Both the position numbers and the translations under genes were made by a program. From a virus, in IMG/VR virus record IMGVR_UViG_3300009135_000008, positions 1-37,441 of that record: a stretch of 37,441 bases of DNA. One strand, written 5' to 3'. Every line of letters starts with the position of its first letter. The first letter of the stretch is position 1. Positions 30,186 to 37,312 of the stretch are shown piece by piece. The notes under the pieces were generated by a model. The model searched no databases, was not told where the DNA came from, and saw only the letters and a list, made by a program, of their open reading frames with translations.

Positions 30186-31979
30186 TTATGGCCCCGTGAT
30201 TATTTCGGTCTTTGAAACCGTACCCGATACCGAACTGGTTGATTGCTTATGATCAACAACCGTTCCACCATCATTATAAAAATTGGTAATCGAGCCATCA
30301 TTGGTTTTTAAATTCCGTGTCAACTTGTAAAGATAATCAGTTTTTTCGGCCATGCTCGGATTGACAGGGAGCGCGCCTTGTCCAGGCTCTGCCCTTGGAT
30401 CGTTTAATGTGGCTAAAGTATCATCAATATTGCCTGTTGTTATTGCAACGTTACCCGAGTTATCGGTAAGTGCTATATCGCCCGCCTTTGTCAAAGTGCC
30501 ACCGGCACAATTAGCATTCAATGTTAAATGTGCTTGACCGCTCATGTATATTTTATCGACTGATGTCATATTTTGTAATTCAACGTCCCCGCTGTAGTTA
30601 AGCAAGAACACAACCGTGGGCGTAATTCCATCACCTGCAACATCAATAATGGGGGTTATTGCAGTTGTCTGAAAACAATCCCATAGGAAATAACTGTTCT
30701 CTGACGTGAGAGTTACTGTACCGCCAATACCGGTTTGGAGAAGGTTGCAAGTGTCTACGCTTGCATCAAATAGACCACAGAGTTCAAATACAAATCTTGA
30801 CGTACCTATACCTACGCCTGTGATACCTGTGCGGAAAAAGGCTGACCCCGAAATGTCCCATCCGTTTAACGTGATACGGGTAGCGTTGATTACATCGAAA
30901 ATCCAATTATTATAATCTTGATCGAGCAAGAAAGGGACGCCACCTTTAATGTCGAACCATTGACTCTTTTCTCTGTCAGCAATAATTCTGGCATCGGATA
31001 AAACAGAAGACGGAAACTTTATTGTTCCATTGACGCCGGGAACCGTACCCGCCGTGCCGACTGCAAAGTTGACGAAAATCCGCCCACCGTCAAAACCGCC
31101 ATCGTTTACCGTTGCGTGTGCTTGCCCAGGTATGACTTGGTAGTCCGTGGTGGCATCAGGATTGATTACCCATGCTGGGGTTGTTGTGACTATGTCATCT
31201 GCGGCGGTAGAGCCTGTAATTATTGCTTCAGCAGGCGCTCCGGTGCCGTCCACTAATATTACCTTAGCTCGTTGATACTGACCGTCAGTAGCGATATCTC
31301 CAGAGGCTAATTGTATGAAATTATTCCCGCCACTTTGCGCCGTTCCGTCTGTCCAGATAGTGCCTGCGATTTGCCTTAAAATCTTACCCGCTGAGTTTTT
31401 TATATTATGGGTTAAGCCTGTTAATAACCGATCCCATACAGCTTTGGCTATTTCAACCATGCCGGTAGCAGTTGAAACAATAGCATCCAGGCCTATCGCC
31501 GTTAGCGCCGTAGAGGGTACGCCTGCTGTAGTTGGTGTTGCCACTGTGGTTCCTAGCCACTGGACAACATTTATGTCCAGGTTATCACCACCATCAATTA
31601 ATGCGTTATTCAGTGCCGCAGCTCTGAATCCGATTTCTGGGCCAGTCCACGACAATATACCTGTGGCCACGCCGGTAAAATGCCCAAATCCCTCGGTATC
31701 ATTATTAGCAGAGGCTCCACCGCTTGCGGGCATCTCAATTCCGTACATGCCCGAAGTCGTAAAATCTGTCCAGTCGTAGACTCCCCCTGTTGTTGGGGTA
31801 ACAGATGTTACTGTTGTAACGCCTGCTGTTGTTGTGAAATTCCAGAACAGCGCTAAACCAGCTTGGTTATATGCTACGGCGTCTTCAATTGTTTTGAAAT
31901 CGGTGTCATCAATTAAAGAAAGCTTATTTACCGGCACTGATGCAAGCGCGGTATCAACATCCATCCAAATGTCAGGCAT
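30186..31979 (-). CDS. Tail fibre / receptor-binding structural protein
   Basis: A 597-residue, Gly/Thr/Asn/Ala-rich protein. The N-terminus MPDIWMDVDTALASVPVNKLSLIDDTDFKTIEDAVAYNQAGLALFWNF and later GMYGIEMPASGGASANNDTEGFGHFTGVATG are typical of a fibre/virion protein found in several environmental phages. The central and C-terminal parts are strand repeats (GGTVTLTSENSYFLW, VVFLLNYSGDVELQNMTSV, HLTLNANCAGGTLTKAGDIAL) as in beta-helical shafts. It is likely to contact the host surface. The order after the late control region fits. Confidence 0.65.
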   Translation of the reverse strand: MPDIWMDVDTALASVPVNKLSLIDDTDFKTIEDAVAYNQAGLALFWNFTTTAGVTTVTSVTPTTGGVYDWTDFTTSGMYGIEMPASGGASANNDTEGFGHFTGVATGILSWTGPEIGFRAAALNNALIDGGDNLDINVVQWLGTTVATPTTAGVPSTALTAIGLDAIVSTATGMVEIAKAVWDRLLTGLTHNIKNSAGKILRQIAGTIWTDGTAQSGGNNFIQLASGDIATDGQYQRAKVILVDGTGAPAEAIITGSTAADDIVTTTPAWVINPDATTDYQVIPGQAHATVNDGGFDGGRIFVNFAVGTAGTVPGVNGTIKFPSSVLSDARIIADREKSQWFDIKGGVPFLLDQDYNNWIFDVINATRITLNGWDISGSAFFRTGITGVGIGTSRFVFELCGLFDASVDTCNLLQTGIGGTVTLTSENSYFLWDCFQTTAITPIIDVAGDGITPTVVFLLNYSGDVELQNMTSVDKIYMSGQAHLTLNANCAGGTLTKAGDIALTDNSGNVAITTGNIDDTLATLNDPRAEPGQGALPVNPSMAEKTDYLYKLTRNLKTNDGSITNFYNDGGTVVDHKQSTSSVSGTVSKTEIITGP

Positions 31980-31991
31980 TACTTACATCTC

Positions 31992-32558
31992 TCATTGTTG
32001 TGCATAGTAATACCATGGGTTTCCAGCGGCTAACAATCCAGCTTCAAAATTATTAAGCCAAAAGTTTCTGATCGTATTTCTTGGCAAGTAACCTTGTCTT
32101 GTTTCTGTGTTATTGAATGTATCTGTAAAAGTGATTCTTGAAACGGTGTTTATTTTGCAATCAAAATTATCTGATCCGTCCTCTTCGATATACGCAACAT
32201 CCGATGCAGATGCTACTACAGCATAGCTCCCCAAAAGGGTGAATGTTCCTGTAACTCTTTTGTATGCCTGCCATGCAGCACCTGCGTTGCGTAAACCTAT
32301 AAAATTTGATCCATCGGTCACCCGTAGCGCCGCTAAGAAAGCTTCTGCCGTATTATCTGTTCCTACAATAGATTGCGTATATTTAGCGCCCGCGCCTTGA
32401 TCGGGACATTGATAGGCTCCCGCCGTTGATGCCGTTGTGTCGCACTTGACAACATTGCTAACAATCTTAGCATCCCCAGCAACCCCTCCGACGCGAGTCC
32501 AGTTTGCGTCTGCCTCCACATTCTCATCAGCCCGATTGAAGTCGTCAGTAAATGTCAT
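31992..32558 (-). CDS. Tail-associated beta-sandwich protein
   Basis: A 188-residue protein beginning MTFTDDFNRADENVEADANWTRVGGVAG. The DFNRAD...L...W pattern and strand-rich remainder indicate a concanavalin-like jelly roll used for glycan binding, similar in start to the 340-residue virion protein at 7718-8740. It overlaps the upstream gene by 4 bases. A receptor-binding accessory role is inferred. Confidence 0.55.
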   Translation of the reverse strand: MTFTDDFNRADENVEADANWTRVGGVAGDAKIVSNVVKCDTTASTAGAYQCPDQGAGAKYTQSIVGTDNTAEAFLAALRVTDGSNFIGLRNAGAAWQAYKRVTGTFTLLGSYAVVASASDVAYIEEDGSDNFDCKINTVSRITFTDTFNNTETRQGYLPRNTIRNFWLNNFEAGLLAAGNPWYYYAQQ

Positions 32559-32875
32559 TTCAACCTCTTAATTGCAGCTAAAAATTCTGGAGCGTTTTTA
32601 TTTATGGGTATATTTTTCGCAGTTAATATTTCTTCAAGGGCCGCTTGATTTGCTTGCGATTGAAGTCTTGTTACACCCGGTAAATTAACTACATTTTCAT
32701 GCATAGCCAAACACCATTCTGTAGCAGGAGTTCCGTCTTGATTGCTAGGAATAGCGGCCACATTGAAATCACGATAATATCCAAGCCCCCCATCGCCAAT
32801 ATTGCCAGCTATTGCAGGTCGGTATGGATTTAACTCAGCCCCATCACCAATAATGTCACAAACATAAAATTCCAT
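32555..32875 (-). CDS. Hypothetical tail-module protein
   Basis: About 106 residues from the ATG at 32875-32873; a GTG 6 bases earlier is an alternative. The N-terminal MEFYVCDIIGDGAELNPYRPAIA and GGLGYYRDFNVAAIPSNQDGTPATEWCLA suggest a domain often seen at the head of the tail fibre operon. The C-terminal half is helical. It is the first gene after the late leader and terminators. Confidence 0.5.
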   Translation of the reverse strand: MEFYVCDIIGDGAELNPYRPAIAGNIGDGGLGYYRDFNVAAIPSNQDGTPATEWCLAMHENVVNLPGVTRLQSQANQAALEEILTAKNIPINKNAPEFLAAIKRLK

Positions 32876-32934
32876 TAACACCCAGCCATAATTTTGTTAA
32901 ATATATTCGTACAGCCATTATTTTCTCTTGGCAT

Positions 32935-32957
32935 AAAAAAACCCGCCGAAGCGGGTT
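32935..32957 (-). terminator. Second terminator of the late leader
   Basis: On the minus strand AACCCGC-TTCG-GCGGGTT (32957-32940) followed by a T-run (32940-32935), a perfect 7-bp stem. It lies just before the first tail gene, so transcription must pass it, which fits control by antitermination. Confidence 0.85.
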
Positions 32958-32975
32958 GATTGTTAAAATTTGAAC

Positions 32976-33040
32976 CTCAGTTTTGGCGAACACTACTGAG
33001 GAGACAGTGCAGGGTATGGCCAGGGGGGGGAGAGGCCATA
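32976..33040 (-). promoter_or_regulatory. Structured late leader with two inverted repeats
   Basis: CTCAGT/ACTGAG (32976-32981 and 32995-33000) and TATGGCC/GGCCATA (33015-33021 and 33034-33040, loop with G8 on the plus strand) lie between the two terminators. They may be part of a regulatory RNA or a packaging-site-like element; I cannot tell which. Confidence 0.5.
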
Positions 33041-33056
33041 ATCGCCAGGGGGAAAT

Positions 33057-33084
33057 AAAAAAGCCCATCCGGTTAAGGTGGGCT
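33057..33084 (-). terminator. First terminator of the late leader
   Basis: On the minus strand AGCCCA/TGGGCT (33084-33062) with inner pairing, followed by T6 (33062-33057). It lies about 30 bases after the predicted start of the promoter at 33120-33148, like a tR' terminator. Confidence 0.75.
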
Positions 33085-33119
33085 ATGAAATAAAGGGTAA
33101 ACGCTTCGCTAGTGTATTA

Positions 33120-33148
33120 ATACTAGCCCCCTAAGCGGCCCAGTACAA
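33120..33148 (-). promoter_or_regulatory. Putative late promoter (pR'-like)
   Basis: On the minus strand TTGTAC (33148-33143), 17-base spacer, TAGTAT (33125-33120). Its position directly after the last early gene and just before two terminators resembles the lambda pR'-tR' layout that the Q protein overcomes. Confidence 0.6.
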
Positions 33149-33163
33149 TTACATATTAAGCAC

Positions 33164-33718
33164 TTAATTATCATACTTTATCAATCCTGAGTCGTAAAAC
33201 GCGATTTTCAGCTTTCGGATCAAGGTCTCGTATCGTTGATCGCATACCTCAATAATCCCTAATCTTTTTCCCCTCCCCTTTTTGTACTTCCTAAGATGCC
33301 GCTCACCTATAGAGAGGTGATTAGACCACCATTTATCATGGTGTTGTCTTGACAGTCCACAATAACCTCGGACAATATCATTAACAAACCAGCGATCACA
33401 CCATCGGTCTATTTCTTCATATATCGACCATGACACAAATTTACAAGACAGCTCTTTCCGGCCAATTAAACCATGTAGATCGCCAACAGCCTTGGTATAA
33501 TTCGCCAACATAAACTCCCTCTCTGGCTCCATAAGTGTTCTGCGGGCTAATTGTATCGTAAGTCCAGACTGTGCGAAGTCATCCCAAACCGATCCCCCAT
33601 CTGTTGCCCGGATAGATCCATCAGCATATTGTGTCGCGCCGAGAATATTTTTAGCCTCGAATGCAAAAGCATGTCTTAATGCATGGTCAACATCCGTAAA
33701 TTGTGCCTCATCGTTCAT
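33164..33718 (-). CDS. Possible late antiterminator (Q-like) or other last early gene
   Basis: A 184-residue protein with aromatic-rich, helical sequence (MNDEAQFTDVDHALRHAFAFEAKNILGATQ...; EEIDRWCDRWFVNDIVRGYCGLSRQHHDKWWSNHLSIGERHLRKYKKGRG at about 98-147). The basic, Trp-rich C-terminal half could bind nucleic acid. It is the last gene of the early operon, after ninG, where lambdoid phages carry Q, and a promoter followed by terminators lies just downstream. I do not see a Q signature, so this is positional inference. ATG follows the previous TGA directly, with GGGGGGA upstream. Confidence 0.5.
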   Translation of the reverse strand: MNDEAQFTDVDHALRHAFAFEAKNILGATQYADGSIRATDGGSVWDDFAQSGLTIQLARRTLMEPEREFMLANYTKAVGDLHGLIGRKELSCKFVSWSIYEEIDRWCDRWFVNDIVRGYCGLSRQHHDKWWSNHLSIGERHLRKYKKGRGKRLGIIEVCDQRYETLIRKLKIAFYDSGLIKYDN

Positions 33719-33808
33719 TCATTCCCCCCAAAAAATACCAACAATAATCACAATGACAACGATAGCTGTTGAGATAATCTTAACAATTTCTACTAATTCA
33801 CAATCCAT
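33719..33808 (-). CDS. Tiny single-pass membrane protein
   Basis: 29 residues: MDCELVEIVKIISTAIVVIVIIVGIFWGE, essentially one membrane helix. The ATG overlaps the ninG stop by 11 bases, and the TGA adjoins the next ATG. It is short, and the conserved overlaps are the main support. It may also serve to couple translation. Confidence 0.4.
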   Translation of the reverse strand: MDCELVEIVKIISTAIVVIVIIVGIFWGE

Positions 33809-34337
33809 CACTTAATACTCTCACCCGTTTTGAATATTTCTTTTTGATTGCCACAGCATCATCAATCGTTAACTTGATTGGATCATGCGGCCCCTCTAAC
33901 CATTCAACCTTTTCTGTTCCGATTTTCTTAATCAGTCCTTTTCGGTATTCGTGTATGTTCCCCGACAACTTATTACCATCATTGCAAGCCGAACATTGCT
34001 TGTGTACGTTCAACTCCTCAAATCTAAGCTCAGGATAGCCGCCTACAGACTTATAGTGCCCTGCTTGATATTGGCCCTGGTGATGTCGCCCACAACTGAT
34101 ACACGGTTCCTTGGCGTCTCTCAATCTGATAAATTTATTAAATACGACTTGAGCCTCTTTGATGTAATCAGATTTTGATTTTGCCGCCAATTTCATTTGT
34201 CTGGTTTCTTTATTAAAGTCCTTTCTCTTTTTCTCTTTCAGTTCAATCAAAGCGCAAGCCGGAGAACAAACTCGCTGCATGGGTCGGCTTTTAATAAACG
34301 GAATTTTGCAAGCTTTACAAAGTTTTTCTTTTGTCAT
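33798..34337 (-). CDS. ninG: NinG recombination endonuclease (Rap family)
   Basis: A 179-residue protein. N-terminal zinc motif CKACKIPFIKSRPMQRVCSPACALIELKEK (about 7-36) followed by a basic helix. Then CISCGRHHQGQYQAGHYKSVGGYPELRFEELNVHKQCSACNDGNKLSGNIHEYRKGL (about 79-135), with the HNH-like His/Cys centre typical of NinG. NinG in lambda (Rap) is a Holliday-junction-directed endonuclease. It follows the NinB-like gene with overlap, as in the nin region of lambda. Confidence 0.85.
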   Translation of the reverse strand: MTKEKLCKACKIPFIKSRPMQRVCSPACALIELKEKKRKDFNKETRQMKLAAKSKSDYIKEAQVVFNKFIRLRDAKEPCISCGRHHQGQYQAGHYKSVGGYPELRFEELNVHKQCSACNDGNKLSGNIHEYRKGLIKKIGTEKVEWLEGPHDPIKLTIDDAVAIKKKYSKRVRVLSDGL

Positions 34338-34782
34338 TGCTCAAGTGGTCATTAGCCAGTTTATTTACACTTCCCAAAACCTCAGCCATGGTTACCTCTA
34401 AAATATCTTCAAACTTCATGAACGACCTTGTCCCTAGCCGTGTTGATGTCGGGATATTACAAATCATTTTTAAACACTCATGCACTGCTTCAGCCTTTCG
34501 CATAAATAAAACAACACCATGTTCCACCGGCATTTTCTCTGCAAGTATTTTTCTCGTTTCATAATTCGTGTACCCCGTTTTATCGGCTATCCTTTCTACC
34601 ACTTCATCTAACTGAGACATAAAGAAATTAATATTGCACCAGTACCGGCTATTCTGATTGCCTGAGCGTATTTTTGTGCCTTCAGTGACCGTCACAATCA
34701 AAGGTAATTTGTCACCCAGCATACTTAAACGCTTTACCGTGTCATCTAGTTGTTCTTGCGTGGTTACGACTCTTTGTTTCAT
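34315..34782 (-). CDS. NinB-like recombination protein
   Basis: A 155-residue protein. The GTKIRSGNQNSRYWCNINFFMSQL segment (about 35-60) resembles the R...QN..(L/Y)W......... region of NinB/Orf-type single-strand-binding recombination mediators. HLSNDKRKTL ends the protein. Location immediately before ninG, with a 23-base overlap, supports the call. Similarity beyond this region is not clear, so a nin-region protein of other type remains possible. Confidence 0.55.
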   Translation of the reverse strand: MKQRVVTTQEQLDDTVKRLSMLGDKLPLIVTVTEGTKIRSGNQNSRYWCNINFFMSQLDEVVERIADKTGYTNYETRKILAEKMPVEHGVVLFMRKAEAVHECLKMICNIPTSTRLGTRSFMKFEDILEVTMAEVLGSVNKLANDHLSNDKRKTL

Positions 34783-34946
34783 AATAATTTATGTAATGAT
34801 TCATGAAGTTCTTTTTCATCCTGCCTCTCTTGCTCCTTCCTGTAGTAACTTTTCCTTGATTTTTTATTTGCACAGTCAACGCATTCCGTTGAATGGTGGC
34901 GTTTTTCTTTTTCTTGTTTGCACACTGAACAGATTACAGTTTCCAT
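34779..34946 (-). CDS. Tiny zinc-binding protein
   Basis: 55 residues: CSVCKQEKEKRHHSTECVDC (about 6-25) supplies four Cys for one zinc, then a basic helix (KKSRKSYYRKEQERQDEKELHESLHKLL). GGGGTGA precedes the ATG and the stop overlaps the NinB-like start (ATGA). A DNA- or RNA-binding role is inferred. Confidence 0.6.
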   Translation of the reverse strand: METVICSVCKQEKEKRHHSTECVDCANKKSRKSYYRKEQERQDEKELHESLHKLL

Positions 34947-34949
34947 AAA

Positions 34950-35144
34950 TCACCCCTTCTCTAAAAATACTCCTGCCTTAATTGCTGCCTTTTCCAGCAT
35001 ATCAAATGCAGGTTCACGTTCATTAGGACTGTATCGACCAACCACATAAGGCCACTTCCAGACTCTTGCCTCCCTTAGTGCTCCAGTGAACCCCACATCC
35101 CACTGAAAGCCCTGCGATTCGATTTCATTAATTAACTCTTCCAT
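34950..35144 (-). CDS. Small hypothetical early protein
   Basis: A 64-residue protein (MEELINEIESQGFQWDVGFTGALREARVWKWPYVVGRYSPNEREPAFDMLEKAAIKAGVFLEKG). The pattern F...G..REARVW.WP......PYS..PA....A...A...A is common to many short early phage proteins of unknown role. Its start adjoins the previous stop. Confidence 0.55.
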   Translation of the reverse strand: MEELINEIESQGFQWDVGFTGALREARVWKWPYVVGRYSPNEREPAFDMLEKAAIKAGVFLEKG

Positions 35145-35398
35145 TATTTTTCCCCCGTCATTCGAGAATTATCCATCAACCATTGAGGGGCCGCCTCATA
35201 TAAATCTTGTTGCTTTGTTGTGTACATTTTTTTCCGCTTATACTCTTCGCCCTGCATACATTCAACCAACTCCCCTTTTGATAACTGCGTAAGAATTGTA
35301 GCAACTGTTCCCGGATCGATTCCAAGATGCCCTAAATCACAAGGACGATAAACACACCCTGGCTTCATGGCCTGAAGAATTTTTGATGTATGACTCAT
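35144..35398 (-). CDS. Winged-helix-like small early protein
   Basis: An 84-residue protein: LQAMKPGCVYRPCDLGHLGIDPGTVATILTQLSKGELVECMQGEEYKRKKMYTTKQQ (about 9-65) has the helix-turn-helix-wing layout of winged-helix proteins, with GTVATILTQLSKGELV as the recognition part and a beta wing after it. Probably DNA-binding. Its neighbours are replication and nin genes. Confidence 0.55.
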   Translation of the reverse strand: MSHTSKILQAMKPGCVYRPCDLGHLGIDPGTVATILTQLSKGELVECMQGEEYKRKKMYTTKQQDLYEAAPQWLMDNSRMTGEK

Positions 35399-35401
35399 AA
35401 C

Positions 35402-35647
35402 TTACCCCTTCGTTTGCTGGCAGCGTCTACGCTCACACTCTTGATGTCCTTGGTGCGGCATATATCTACTGTTCCCGTAATAACGATGATGTTTGCGCTC
35501 ACAGGCTAGGCGAAGCTTTTGAAGGTCTGGCAAGACTGCTGTATAGCTACCACCAGACATGTATTGTTTTTTCATCTCATGCGCTACCGCAGCGTTTTGC
35601 CATTTCTGAATATATTGCAGCTTTGCTTTTAAATCATTAAATTTCAT
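35402..35647 (-). CDS. Small basic early protein
   Basis: 81 residues from the ATG at 35647-35645, with GGGAGCAGAG upstream; the reading begins 18 bases earlier in frame without a ribosome site. Helical N-terminus (KFNDLKAKLQYIQKWQNAAVAHEMKKQYM), then a Cys/His-rich end (LACERKHHRYYGNSRYMPHQGHQECERRRCQQ). It may bind zinc. Function unknown. Confidence 0.5.
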   Translation of the reverse strand: MKFNDLKAKLQYIQKWQNAAVAHEMKKQYMSGGSYTAVLPDLQKLRLACERKHHRYYGNSRYMPHQGHQECERRRCQQTKG

Positions 35648-35680
35648 TTCTCTGCTCCCGTTCATAACTTTTTGTTATTA

Positions 35681-36094
35681 TCATTTGTTTTCCCCCGTAT
35701 GCTCCACCTTAAAATCTGGATGTTTGTTTTTCATGTGACTGGCCAACTGTTTGAAAGTGCGGTTACAACATGGACAAACACCCGCAGCGGCTCGATTTTT
35801 TAATTTTGTCGCTTGTCCTTTGTACCCGATGGCTCTCTGTCTTTCGTGTTTAGCTTCTTTGGTTAGCCTCGCAGCATTATTCTCTGCCCATTCCCTACGC
35901 TTTTTCTCTTTTTCTAACTGCTTATATACCGAACCTTCAGAATAGCCTCGACTATGGCCGTTTGGGCAAGTCCAAAAGCCGCCCTCTTTGAGGCACGTAT
36001 TAAACATAGCTGATGGTATGCCGTGCCATACACCACAAGTTCCGCACTGAATGACTTCTAAATCTGTTTCAGTATTAATAAATAAATGATTCAT
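35681..36094 (-). CDS. Zinc-finger early protein with coiled coil
   Basis: A 137-residue protein with CGTCGVWHGIP (about 17-27) and CLKEGGFWTCPNGHSRGY near residues 34-51, forming one zinc ribbon, then a coiled coil (about 55-100), then CPCCNRTFKQLASHMKNKH (about 111-129), a classic C2H2-like finger. This architecture (ribbon, coil, finger) is frequent in phage early regions and its function is unknown. GGGGATAGGC precedes the ATG. Confidence 0.65.
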   Translation of the reverse strand: MNHLFINTETDLEVIQCGTCGVWHGIPSAMFNTCLKEGGFWTCPNGHSRGYSEGSVYKQLEKEKKRREWAENNAARLTKEAKHERQRAIGYKGQATKLKNRAAAGVCPCCNRTFKQLASHMKNKHPDFKVEHTGENK

Positions 36095-36112
36095 GCCTAT
36101 CCCCTATGTGTT

Positions 36113-36445
36113 TTACGTGGAGCCTTTCGCCATGTGATTTTTAATCACTTCTTCTCGCCAATCTTTTTTGTTTGGCACACCGTTTTTAATCATATCTTCT
36201 GTCACGTTTAGCCCGTGCTGAACATCTCCAAGATTAAAATAGTGCCAACGGCAATAATACGGGCCGTTGCCTTTGGTGTTGCTGGACAGCGTCCCCATTG
36301 CCGGACAGTGTAGATGACCGTTACGCCAAGCGCATTTGTGGTCAACAACATTTTCTGGTTCCGCTTTTTTTTGCGCCCTCCATCCGCAATCACCACATCT
36401 TTTTGAACCCGGCAAAAGCAACTCTTCACATTTAGGACACCTCAT
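36113..36445 (-). CDS. Zinc-ribbon early protein
   Basis: A 110-residue protein: CPKCEELLLPGSKRCGDCGWRAQKK (about 3-27) is a complete four-Cys ribbon. A second group, CAWRNGHLHCPAMG...YYCRWH (about 38-68), may bind another zinc. Its ATG overlaps the replication gene's stop. Small proteins of this type frequently follow the phage replication organiser. Confidence 0.6.
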   Translation of the reverse strand: MRCPKCEELLLPGSKRCGDCGWRAQKKAEPENVVDHKCAWRNGHLHCPAMGTLSSNTKGNGPYYCRWHYFNLGDVQHGLNVTEDMIKNGVPNKKDWREEVIKNHMAKGST

Positions 36446-37239
36446 GAATATTTATCCTCTAGTACTTTGGCAAAATTTTCAGGCATCATCAACCAAGATA
36501 AATCTGCCTTAAAGGGTTTTCGGTTTGGATCGCTCGGAGACACCCTGCCTGTCAAAAATTTGCTTTCATTCACTTTTTCAAAGAATTGTTTAAACAACTT
36601 CAGGTTGGGCATCTCTCTCCATCTTGCTTGCAAATGAGCTTTTCTTGTGGTGGTGAGTTTCAATACTGCCGGTAGTGTTGGCAGAATATCGTGATAGAGG
36701 TTTATGATTTTTTGATATGGACATCGTGATCGGGGCGGTAACTCATCAGAGTTATTGCCAGAGTGTTTTGATCTTGTATCTGTATCTGTATCTGTATCTG
36801 TATCTGTATGGCGTTTCTTCCCGTTACCTTCCGTTACTGTAACGCTACTTGCGTTATTTTCTTGCACATCTAATCGGTTTAAGCGATGTTTCTTTACTCT
36901 CTTCCTCGTTTGTTCTCTGATCGTGTCTGCGTCTTGCAAGCCTTTGTAGTATTCGTGATTCACGATATGCCATCCCCAAGGTCTATGACCGTCAATCAAC
37001 TCAATGCGTCTCCCTTCTTCCTTGGGCGTCCTGGAATACTTGTCTTCTTTTTCCAAGATCTCGATACCCGCCTTGATATGCTCGATTGGGATACCGGTTC
37101 GACGGGCGATAGCATGAGGCGTCATATCAACAATCCCGTCCGCGTCTGACAAGACAATAAACTGCTGAAACGTGATCAACGCCCGCCAGTCTTCAACCAG
37201 CGTGCCGTCATAAATTGAATTAAATATTTTCCCGTACAT
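36442..37239 (-). CDS. Phage replication protein (O-like replisome organiser)
   Basis: 265 residues from the ATG at 37239-37237, with GAGGG 7-11 bases upstream; a longer in-frame reading to 37353 would overlap the divergent gene and operator. The N-terminal region has a winged helix (DMTPHAIARRTGIPIEHIKAGIEILEKED, about 40-68). A linker with a DTDTDTDTDT run follows (about 155). The C-terminal FFEKVNESKFLTGR...FKADLSWLMMPENFAKVLEDKY is typical of phage replication initiators and helicase recruiters. It heads the early operon and probably binds the origin within or near its own gene. Confidence 0.75.
   Translation of the reverse strand: MYGKIFNSIYDGTLVEDWRALITFQQFIVLSDADGIVDMTPHAIARRTGIPIEHIKAGIEILEKEDKYSRTPKEEGRRIELIDGHRPWGWHIVNHEYYKGLQDADTIREQTRKRVKKHRLNRLDVQENNASSVTVTEGNGKKRHTDTDTDTDTDTRSKHSGNNSDELPPRSRCPYQKIINLYHDILPTLPAVLKLTTTRKAHLQARWREMPNLKLFKQFFEKVNESKFLTGRVSPSDPNRKPFKADLSWLMMPENFAKVLEDKYS
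36777..36806. repeat. Hexanucleotide tandem repeat inside the replication gene
   Basis: Five copies of TATCTG in the plus strand, encoding the Asp-Thr linker of the replication protein on the minus strand. Being six bases long it changes linker length without a frameshift; similar repeats also occur in O-like genes of other phages, where they may mark the origin. Confidence 0.9.
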
Positions 37240-37312
37240 TAAAAGCCCTCTTACGCATAATTTACAACACGTCAAAAAGAAAGCAACCGAGGATGATAGA
37301 AAAGGTTGTGTT

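Noticed and set aside
32856-33068. A 70-codon leftward frame across the late leader
   Set aside because: It runs through both a terminator and inverted repeats, lacks a ribosome site, and overlaps the better start at 32875.
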